Positions 11,202-23,200 of a stretch of DNA of 64,000 nt are shown piece after piece (positions within the stretch are counted from its first letter, which is position 1; each line of letters opens with the position of its first letter). Source of the stretch: Cruorifilaria tuberocauda (lineage: Eukaryota > Nematoda > Chromadorea > Rhabditida > Onchocercidae). Both the position numbers and the translations under genes were made by a program. The DNA lies in the NCBI GenBank assembly GCA_013365365.1, contig JABVXU010000003.1:310001-374000 (forward strand). Reading direction: 5' to 3'. The notes beneath the pieces are model-generated. The model saw only the letters and a list, made by a program, of their open reading frames with translations, had not been told where the DNA came from and did not search any database.

Positions 11202-14200
11202 GTGAAATTATTCAAAAAATTAGTACAATTTGTGTTTGAAAACAATAACCAGACGAAAAGAAATTTTAGCTGCGCGCTATTTTTAGTGTCGGTAAAAAGA
11301 GCTAGCATGAAATTTAATGCTTTCAATCATTAATCAAGCTTGTCAAATTGTACTGCTACATGCTACATGATCGTTATAGAAAGAAGATAGTCTATGATGC
11401 CTATTTTATCTTTTTAATTTTTGATTTAATTCCTGATTAAAGTATTATTTTTCAAATTCTACTATTAATAACTATGTTTCATCATCTAAAAAAGAAAAAA
11501 TTTTTTGTAGGATTTTCTGTAAGAGACAGTTCCTGTTTCCGGCTCTTCTCTATTATTATCATCAACGAATATTTACTACATATGGAAATTTTTAGAGAAA
11601 AGTATGATGAAACGTATAATTATTTGCTAATTATAACACAAAAACATTTCCTTATCGCTCTTTTCTTTCCAGCAATTCGATCTTCATTGTATATTTTTGC
11701 ACGGCATGTTGTAATTTTATATTATTCTTGAAAATATCGATCATATATTTAAGTTGAGCTTACGTCGTTCACGAGAATACGAATTATTTTTTCCTCCACC
11801 ACATTTGAATAGCAAATTACAATCAGTTAATTTGATTCATTCTGTTATTCGTTGTTCTTTAGCAGTTGAATTTTTCTTTTTTTTGAATCTGTATATTCAT
11901 TTCTGAAAAAAAAAACTGAATAGTATTCTTAATTAATGATAGCTATTATTTCATAATTGTATTTTATATATTATTAGAAAGTGGGAGGAGTGAGGAAATC
12001 TTTTTTCAAATTTACTTTCTTTAGCATATTCCCGAACGAAGAACAAAAATGCAGGATATATATTTATGCTGTGCAATGACGTTACCGTATCCATTGCCAG
12101 GATCATTATTCTAATCATTCGAGATATCACAATTATAATTATCATCATCAACTCTTAACCTACATTTTGAATTTTCAACATCGCGTTGTGGTCCACGATC
12201 TATAGAGAATGTAATTTTTTCTAAATGTTTGAATTAGATAATTACCATTGATTCATGATTGTTATCATAAATACTGTTTGCGAGAAATAATGAATTCAAT
12301 CGCTATAACTGATAGGATTGAGGATGACATGCAGAAATATCACATATTGCAGCCAGGTGTGTTTCATATTTCGTTTAACCTCTTGCTAGCGAGGCATCAC
12401 TCTCGAGAATAACAAATAATCTAATGGCATAAAATCTTAGCAACATAATTTAACAGCACTAGTGAGGAAAATTTTGATACCAGAAAATCTTGTACAGAAT
12501 TACAAGTAATAAGTAAACGATTTTTGACTTCACCAACAACAATGAAATTTAAACGATACCATTTTTTTCACAAGTTCAATTTACAACGCTTTTAAATAAA
12601 TTTGCTAGTTAGTTGAGGAATTTTACAAATTCAAAAATGAAAGAAATAATTTCATTCGAAATTATTTCTTTCATTTGAAAAAATCGAAGATATGTATCCA
12701 AACCATAATTCTTAAACTCGCACGATTAAACTCGCCATGAAAGAGATGAATTGAGTTAAACTTTTATACTATGACTTAAGACATAGACCGCTAATGAAGC
12801 TAACCCCTACATGAATAAGTGATAATGAAGCAACGGACGCACACACATACACTACGTGTGCACATACATACACATACACGCAGCACACATGCACATAAAC
12901 ATAGCCGCCACGAGCACATCTGCGAAGCATTAGCAATGTTTATACAGTGCCTTCGGCTTGCATACAAACACACACCAGCACTACCTCAGACTAATAGCTT
13001 CCATAGTCCGTCATCGGCGGAGATATTCACACTTTTGTAAATATAAAGCCGCCATCATCATCACAGCACTATCGCATCAATTGGCACGTTGCATTCATTC
13101 CGGCACGCTTCTCAGTTCTCTTCTCCTACCAATTTGCATATTTATTCATTCTATTAGCACTCAGAAAAAGTTAAGATCAAATAAATGAAATTCCAATCTG
13201 AGCATTTTCTGATGTGATTCTTCCTTACTCTCACTGCATTCAATAACAATATCATATCACTGGTAAAATCTTCATGATAGAACAATTTTCATGATTTCAT
13301 TTATAGAGTAGGTTGTTAGTAATTTAAATTAAATTTATTGAAATCATTTTGAGCGATTTAATTGAGTAGTATTGACGTTTCATTGTATAATTTATAAGTT
13401 ACAGGAAAAAATGGAAATTTAGAATTTTAGGTGCTTTTCGAAGAATGTTTTGGTCAGATTGAAACAAATAAAGCGGAACGCAAATGTGCTTCCGTAACGA
13501 TTACCGAATCTAACGAGAAGCAAACATATCCTGTCGGTCTGGAATCTACTGAACGGTTAATTTTTATTAGCATGGAAAATATTCCTTTATTCTGTAGGGA
13601 TAGACGGGAATGAAACTGGATGAGATAGGTGCGATAGAAGGTGGTCTCAGCGCTGATAACTTAACCGGAACATTTGAGTTACTGCGGTAATGGTTGGCTT
13701 ACGCAAATATTAGAGTTGTTCAAATATAAGAACAGCACGAACTTCTTATGATTTTACTTTTTTTCATGAATGGGATGTTTCTAGGAAGATGTCATTTTAC
13801 TATTTTCATTCTTTGCGACATTCCCACTACTTTGATAACTCTAGTCACTTTCAACATTTACGTTTCTTTCACTCCATAATGTAGCTTTTCCCATGTAGTG
13901 GCGCCATTTCTGGAAGACGAGTTAGCTGAACAGCTTACCGGTAAATGTAGGCAAATCAATGAATAATACATGGAATTCTAATCGGAAAGATTTTTTTCAA
14001 ATAAATCAACACCCGCCAACTTCCTTCATTTACCTTTCATTTGCTACATAATTCTTTCTATTAAATGGAAATATAGAGGAATGAGTTAAAAATTTTCAAG
14101 TACTGAAAACTATTTGAATTTCAGAGCAATACCTACTCCATGTTAGTCTAATCTCTTCCTCCAAGTTTTATCTCTCTCTCTCTCTCTACACTATGCACCT

Positions 14201-17200
14201 CACCTCTCTTATTCTGTATTCCTTCTCACTCATAAAATTTCCTCATCTCATTCCATATATCTCTTTCTTAAACTTTTAGTGAAACCAACGGTATCATTAA
14301 TTATCAGTTATGCAAATATTAAAGTTTTCATTCAAATTAATTCCCAAAAATTTGCATAATTTTCAGTGGTTCATTACCGTTCTCAAGTACAGTATTATAT
14401 GGTTGTGAGAGAGAATTAGGTGCTGAAAGCTGAAAAATAACGGGATTATGGATATGGATCGCCTTTTGCAGCAAACAATGATCCTGTCAACCGATGCTGA
14501 TTTTACGGCAAATAGAATTTTGCAGCGTGTTCCGATGAATTTGATGAACGGATCTTCCCAAGGATTAGTATCAACAAACACAACGGGTATGTGCTATTTT
14601 CTTTTCGGTTTTTATCAATAGAAATTATTGCAATATTATTAGATATATATTTTCATTTGGGATAAATCATTTGATGGTACAAGGGTATGCTGGTGTGATT
14701 ATTAAAATAATGGAAATATATGACAGGAATTAATTTAGCTTCATTTAAATCATGAATGAAATTTATCAGTGGCAGAAATGATGAAAAATTGCAATGTTCC
14801 ATTTTTAGAGGAAGTCTAAAGGATTAAAAAGATAGTAAAATGCTGAACGATGCGAAAGATCATTAATCATCAATAAATTCAATGAAGATGAAAACTGAGA
14901 ACACTAGTTGTAAGCACTCATCATTACATAGTCGAGATTGATATTAGTACCGTAAAGAAGAATTAATCCCTTTCTAATGAAAACATAATTAAATAACGGT
15001 ATAACTTAATTTACAGCATAATTAATACTAGAAAAATTATACTAAAACCTCCTTATAGATGGTAAATATATATTTTTACGGCAATAATATATACTGTGTT
15101 TTCTCTTGAAACTTTTTGGTATTTTAATTTGTTCCACGTCGGAAGGATTAAATGAATAATTTGGAAATTTCTATTGAAATGAAGATCTCGAAATGGATCA
15201 ATAAGTAGATCTAACCTTTATTTTGAAAATATTAACAATTGTATTGCATTCATTAAAAAAATATTTCCTTAATAATGGCACCATCTATATTTGCATATTT
15301 TCTAAACTAATCTTCTAGAAAAGAATCAACTCTTGCCAGAATATTATCTGATCTTGTTAGACAATTATAATTTGTTACGATTTATCATGCAAAACTTTTC
15401 ATCTTCACTTTTCACGTTACTGCAATATTTAATATTCTTGTAGCATTTTGCTTTCTCTGATAATTACCACGATATTTGCATTGGTCAGTACTTCTTTCAT
15501 TTTTGTTCGTGCAATTTATAATTATTTTTCCAGAAGATATCTCCGGCTCTTCGTCGTCTGCCTCGGTATTCTCGCCCACAGCACTAACAGCTCGGAATAG
15601 TTCTAAAACACTGAAATGTCCGAAATGCAACTGGCATTACAAATATCAAGAGACATTGGAAATTCATATGAAGGAGAAACATACGGGCCATGAGGTCTGT
15701 CACTTCCATGTAATTACGAATTCTTCATAATCAAATTCTGAACTGAGCGCCTGCTCTTGCATTAATATATTAGACCAATTAACGATTCCTTAGATTCATG
15801 TGTAGTTATACCTTGTATCATAACTGATTCATGCAAGATCTTTTAATTAAATTTCAAATAATTATTGCAATCTTTAAAAAACAACTTTTCATCTTCATCT
15901 GCGAATATTTCTTCTAGGTAAAGTGTATTTTCTGCTTGCATAATCGACCACATCCTCGGTTGGCCCGCGGTGAAAGCTATTCTTGCGGCTATAAACCATA
16001 CCGTTGTGAAATATGCAAGTATAGCACTACAACGAAGGGTAATTTGAGCATTCATATGCAAAGTGATAAGCATTTACATGCAGTACAAGAAATACCACCT
16101 ACGGTTACAGGTCAGACACTTACTTACCTATTTGGTTACCGACTTTTAGCTTTAATTCAATTTTTATCTCGTTTTCTGTTATCCATAAGAAAGCTAATTA
16201 TGAATACTTCAAAATATTTTTTGAAGCATTCATAATTAGCTTCCTTTTGATACCCATCAAAATGACTTTCTATCCACGTTTGCAAAGAAGAATAATGATT
16301 TGATTTACGTGATGTTCTTTGATTCGCCATCACTACTTTTCACATGCTTTTTGATCTTTCAAATTGCTTATCGAAAAATAACATAATTTATGCTTTAGGT
16401 AATACTATATCAATTTCAAGTGGTGACCTGAATACAGAGAATTTACTCCAGTGTATGATTTGCTCCACGTATTCGACTGATAATATTTCCAAAATGATCG
16501 AACATATCGGTAAGTAGCGTAGTTGTCCAAACTTCAGTTTCAGTAGTAACTTCAGTCCCTGAAAATTTCTTAAATGCTTGATTTATCTAAAATAATAGAT
16601 GTCCGCTGAAATATTGAGTGAATGAAAGTATTACCTTAAACTTCTGATTATAAATTTTACTAATGATGATGGCGAGTTTGTTTGAAAGTTATTCACTTCC
16701 GACATGAAATATGAAAAACTGAAAGCAAACAAATAATTTCTTTGAAAAAAGTCAAAGAAACTGTTTTTTAAGAAAAGGACCGAAGTCATCCGGTGATTGG
16801 CGATATCTCAGTGATACACGGTGTTTATCATTGTAATTTATGTCCGTATAGTACTAGTCTGAAAGCAAATTTTCAATTACATACAAGAACTGATAAACAT
16901 GTACAGCGAACACAGATGGTAAGTAAATTACAATTCAAAATTATTTCGATAGAGCTATCAATCAGCTAGCTACAGCTCAAGACATTGAATAAGTTGAAGT
17001 ACCACCCTTAACTTCATTCAGATATTATCCAAATCCTTCCTATCGGATAGATACCATTCTGCAATTGATTTCATTTAATCATTCTAATGATTACATTACC
17101 AATGGCTCTTACTTTATAGTTACTGATTGTATCTTGTATCTTGTTCGATGAAAGACATTTCAAATCTATCCTATGCTATTTAATTTTGCTTATTATCGCT

Positions 17201-20200
17201 ACTTTCGAAATTTTAACTAGCAGATGAAATTATTACGAAGATATTTATTGATAATGTCGAATAGACATCCTTTTAAAATTAACTCAAGGACTAAAGTGAT
17301 GAAATGAAAAATAAGAAACGCAAATGAGAGAGTTGAAAGCAAACATTATGGTGAACATTAGCCAATTAGAGTGAAAAAAGAAAAAAGAATCAAGAATTTT
17401 CATTTTTAACCTCACATGAGAAATATAATATTTGCAAAAAAAGCATTGAGAGACTATTGAATAATGAAAATTTTATTTAACTTATATCCACTCTATTAGA
17501 ATGAAAGATGGAAAGAATGAGATTAAGTTTGTCGAACAATAGATGCTTAATTTATGACAAAAAATGCGCTTTCTTCTACGCATGCTTTCTCTTCTTTTCA
17601 ATTTTTAACCGAAATTTTCAATATTTTGAAAACTTGACAATACTAAAACACTCCTAAATTGTTAGCAGATTTTAAAACAAACATATAGGCTATTTTATTT
17701 CCTAGGAGTTTTTGTTAAAATTTTGGTGAATTTTGAAGATTTGTTATAGATTTGAGCAACAGTGATTGCTGTTTGACTTCTTTTTCTCGTTAAAAAAGGC
17801 AATTAGTTCGAAAAGATTAATACGTGGATGAAATTTGTGGATTATTTGTAAAAAATGCAATATGTTTATAATTTTGAGAAAAAGCCTGAAATGGTACTAA
17901 GAAATGTTGTGTATTTAGGCTTGCAATTCCAAGTTAATAGAGGTGAAATATTTTAAATAAATCACAGAGGGTTTTTTGGTCCGTCAGTGCAGAAACTTAG
18001 TGGTAACTGTACGGCTGCAATCAATGTCTACTGTTCGAGGAAGTTCTATGGTTACAGTAGATAAATTGTTTTGCTGAATCCATCTGATATATTCCTTGAA
18101 AAAGAGTGCGATCAATTCGGAATATATCAAATGTTTTTATTTTATGAGAGTTCCCAAGAACTTCCAAGATTTTACACCCCGACAAAAGGGGGAAATAATA
18201 ATGAGTGAGATGGCCGTCTTCATATGACATTTCTTCTGACTAACATTAAAATATCTCTTCAAAATATTGACATAACAAATTGTCATTATTGTTGTTGCCA
18301 TTACCATTACTATTGTTATTGTGATCGTTGTTGTGACAAATATTGTTGTATTTCCTGGTACCATACAGCACAAGAACACAATCTCTGTTTGCATATGTAT
18401 TCAGGAATCAATTTAAATTTAAAAAACTTCTTGGCTTTATTAATTTCAGTTAGAATAATCGACATCAGTCGGTTATGAATTTGTGGAACCCACAAATACA
18501 CACATATACAAAACAGATGAAGAAAAATGAAAATATGAAAGGCAATTAATTTCTTCTATGCAGGAATATCAAATTTCACGTGCTATATACAGTAGCTACT
18601 TCCTGATGCTTCCTCCTTTTATGCCATACGTTCACTAAGCATGAGCACACATTCGCTCATTTCAATTAAAACTGAGTCAAGCGAAGTTAGCAAAGTCTCT
18701 GCTTAGCTCGCATCTCATCTTGCTTCATTGCACCTCGCAAATTTTGCAATCAATCGAATTCTACCACATTTTTCTTTTTAGTTGTAATTGGATGAAAGGT
18801 AGCCTCTCCTTTTCTTCCACCATCTCAACTCATTACAGCTACCTTCCTCCCAACCACCACTGTATACTATTGTTTTCAGTCTCAAACGTGTTTCGAGAAT
18901 CGAACACTCCCAACAGTATGATACGGACAAAAGACAGACAGACAGACACATACACACATATATTTACATATATACAAACGGACCAGAGAACATTCACAAA
19001 CATTCATTCATTCATTTTCACACCTTTTCCACAAGAGGTGGAGAGAGAGAGAGAGATGGTTAGGGAGACAAATAACACATACCTGTGCACAACACACCTC
19101 AAGTTTTACTTCAATCGAGATACTCGAAATTGCCAGGAAGCATTCTCACTCATCAGCTGTCACCAATCTCTAGCCGATCATTACTTTTTTAGGGGTACTT
19201 ATCGGATAGTTGATGAATAGGAAGTACTTCTTAGATTGTGTGCTCATGTTTGAGGGACTGAATGTGGTTGATACCAATATATGTGCTACTATTATATTCA
19301 ACAAATATACCGTATAGCAATTCTGATGAATCTTTCATCTTCCTTTAAAGAATCCATTATTTATCCTAACAACTTGGCAATTTATGAAAGAAACTTACCA
19401 AATGTTCTTATCACTACATTTAGATTCATTCTTCTATGATAACACTTTTCCATCCATTATTCAATTTTGTATTACGATTTCACGGATTAATATTTAATTT
19501 TTTAGTAATTTGTTAAGATTATGATGTCCTTGAAAGTTTCTACCACCATTGTGATTTCCGTTTCTTTCTCAAACAATGTCATCTCTTTCGATGATGGTAG
19601 CGGTGATGTTTTCTCGAGTTAAGATGATAGCGGCAATATCAATTTGTTGTTGTCATTTGATGTTAGAAATGGATATTATATCGAAGAATTGAAATTCCCA
19701 TAAGTAAAGTAACTGTATTTTTTTGAACATTTTCTCTCTTTCTTAAGAATTTTCTCTTGAAAGGAAGAGAATTTTCGAAAATTTTCCATCAGAATTTTTT
19801 CTTTTTTTCCTAAAATATTAATTGAATAATAGTTAATGTTGTAAGCGACTTTTGGCGTAAACCACTGCCGAATCACATAGAATGAAACAATTGACAAGAT
19901 CAGATTTTATTACATATAAATAATACCTCTTTCAAATCTAATATTTCAAAATTCAGCTCTCATCTCAACTTTAAAGTCCGGCATTTCATATTTCATCTTT
20001 AAATAGACATGTTTTACGTCTTTTTTTTGAATATGTTATACACGACACAAGCTATAATAACTTTGCTTAGTAAATTGAAGTTTCTTAATACTTTCGTTAT
20101 TTCTATTTATTCTTCAATCACCCAATTCTTACGACAACTTGACTTTGCAAGAATTAAAAGTTTGTGATAAAAACCTGAGTATTCTTTCTTATGGATAGTT

Positions 20201-23200
20201 TCGTTGATTCATACAAGTAAGTTTAAAATTAAATATCATTAAAAAAAACAATTTAGGGAAGTAAGGAAAGAAATGAACTGTAGAAATTTAGGGAACATTC
20301 GGATTCCGAAGCGATTTCAGAATTCTCTTCCACATATCTTAAATATATATCTTCTTACTGTACGTTTTTTCTTTGAATAAGCCAATACTAATATTTTAAA
20401 CACACTGAAATCTTTCTCATTCGTTCAGATGTGTGCGCTTCCAATTCACATTATTCTGCAAGGAAATATAATCAATATTTTTGATTGCAATGAAAATTGT
20501 TTTTTTTAATCTGTCAGATAGAAAGGATAAAAATGAAAGAGATAACTTGTAGAACTAGTCTTCGGTTACTTGACTGATTGGATTGCATTTCATATAGTAT
20601 TTGATTTTGTAGCATTCAATTTTTTTCCTAACGGACCGGTTCGGTTACTTCTTTCCTCATTGAAAACATATTATTCATATCTAATTTTCCGGTACTTTTA
20701 ATTTATATGTGTTGTAAAGTTATAGAAACTTCATGAAATGAAAAAATGTGCCTTTTCCCTCTCAAACCGATCATATTGAAATCAAAAAAGAAATCAGAAG
20801 GAAATTTTTGATTTAAAAATCCTTTCACAATTTTGGAGAGACTTGATAGCCTGAAGAAGAAAAGGTTGGATTAATTCACCGATTAGATCTTGTAGAAATA
20901 GGAACGACGAAAATATATTTGAAGCTGGCGTTAGCGTAACTGTGAACCTGAATTGTAGGATCAGGCAAGAGAGAGTGAGACGTGTATAATCCTGATCTCT
21001 TCATGGACTTTTTCATGTCTTTCAAATTAAATTGGTAGCATGGCAATGGTAGCAAATGAATGACCTCGATAGGTTGCGTTCCTATAATTATGCCCGCATT
21101 GTGTTTGAGAATCATTTTCCCATCATTCCGTATCTCCCGATTGTTACGCATTATCCGACCCTCTCCTCATCGATAGGTGAAGGAAACGAAAAGAGGATGG
21201 AGAAATAATTTAGAGGAAAACAGGTGCAGAAAGGATATGCTGCTTCGCCATCCTTTCCTTCCTGCGCAAAATTTTCATAGACCGCTTACGGCCATGATGC
21301 GGTGATGGCAGGCAGCTCGTAAGGCCATTGACCTATTCGCCTCATCCCTAATTACAACTCTTTACAGGACACATGAGCAATGACGGTACAGAGATTGAAC
21401 AATATACATCCCGAAGACCTTCAAATTATTCATTCATCACCAAAATTCATTCCTCATCACGATTTGACGTTGAGACAGATGTCTTCATAATTTCAATTAT
21501 TAACTGATTAACAAATTAATTCACTTTTTCTCTTGATGAAATCCATAGTGACGTAACTGCTAACGAAAAGTTGGTAAAGGTAGAAAACTGTAAAATAAAC
21601 TGTAATCATTCTCAAAGAAAGCCTTATTCGAAAACATCCTTCAAATATAGACAACCAAATCATCAATAATTTTGAAGACAAAGTATTTTTTCTTACAATT
21701 CTAACTTTTTTCTACAGATCATTGTGTAATTCAGTTAAATATGCTTATTGATAAATGTAATATATTAAAATGATAAGTAGTTAATGGATTTTACATATGT
21801 TATGTACGTCGACGCATGAACTGTGGCACTTAACGGCTCATACATCCCCAATTTCAGTGCAGAAAAATTTCGATATGATCATTGCTTAGGTTAAACCTAC
21901 AAAATGGGTTATACTGCTTCTATTCATTAGATATTGGCGATATCGGCTAGTAAAAGGATGGAAAATATATTTTACTACCATCTGGGTGATTTTTTTATAC
22001 ATCAAAAGATGCGAAATGTTTGTAGTGTCAGTGAAAAGATTCATTAAAGGTATTGAGATGTACCTGGACATTACTGTTGATAAATATGTCTATTATTGAA
22101 TCGAAAATTTTTTCCTCTCTATTGCTCATTTCTAAGAGTAATCATATTGTAACATTTGATTTGTGACAATAAGATTTTGAGAGAGAGGCAAAGAAACTTT
22201 TCGTCGGTTAGCTAACTTCATCACCAGGGTTCTGTTCGTTTGCCATCATTTGGACACATCTTATCGAGATGAATGTATTCTCAGAAATTTTGATTTCCCA
22301 TCCCGCCCATTTCTTTTCTTCGTTTATTTTAACCTGAAAATTACAGATGGAAATTATTGGACAAACATGAATATTGTTAGTGTTGCAATGATGTGAATAT
22401 AGGAATTACAGAGTAAGCTAATCGCTATTCACTAGTTATCTTCTTTATTGGTTTAGCGATGAAGAAAATATGTTTCCAATAATCTTTGATTAAAAGTTGG
22501 AAGATGAAGAAACTTTAATTGCTTCACTTCTTTCAAACTTTTCTCTTCAATTTCTCTATGTTGATTTGCTATCCTCTGTTCATCTCTTCCTCCATCTGCT
22601 AATGCTATAATTAATCATTACAATACTATTTCATTGCTTTGTTTCACTCCTCTTCTCTTTTCTCATCACTGTAATTGTTTTTATGATTTAAATGGAATGG
22701 TAAATGGTATGAGAGGTACTGTAATGGTGAATCTTTGTGAACTTTTTACAGACAAAAGAAATACATAATATTGTACTGATTAGGAGAGGTGGAAGATTAA
22801 GTAAGTTTGAGAGGTTGACACATAATGTCAGCTTGTTGCACTAATAGAACTATTTTGATTTAGTGATTTGGAAAATTTCAGAGATAATTTCCAAATTCAT
22901 TTCATTTTCATTTCAATCACTAAATTTGTTAATTAGATGAAAAAAGATAGGAGAAAGGAAGGGAAGCAAGAGGAAGGGAAAAAGGTGATTGGTGGCACGA
23001 AAACATTCTTACATTATCTTCAATTACATAATATCCAACAACCATATTGAGGCCGATGAATGAAATTTCGCAACAACAATACCTACCAATTGGTCCTCGA
23101 CATGCCGCCGTTGGCGCAAATATCCTTCACTTATTTCTCTTCTCCATATTTTTAATAAATTAAAGATAGTAGTTATAGGTTAACAAATTATACGTAGCAG

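Noticed and set aside
12819..13040. His/Thr-rich frame
   Set aside because: It arises from CA-rich simple sequence; the composition is that of the repeat.
13598..13686. Using this exon in series between 13431-13555 and 13885-13940
   Set aside because: The two leftover bases would put it in a frame that stops after eight codons, and the intervening intron would be only 42 nt. It is better explained as an alternative first exon.
18283..18352. Possible array of repeats (TTG/TTA/CCA triplets)
   Set aside because: Imperfect trinucleotide run, not a CRISPR or other ordered array; no spacers or conserved repeat unit.
18720..19220. 166-codon open frame on + in intron 5
   Set aside because: It starts with TTG and is driven by GACA and GA runs and locally lower AT content. 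There is no domain, and no splice phase connects it usefully to the gene.
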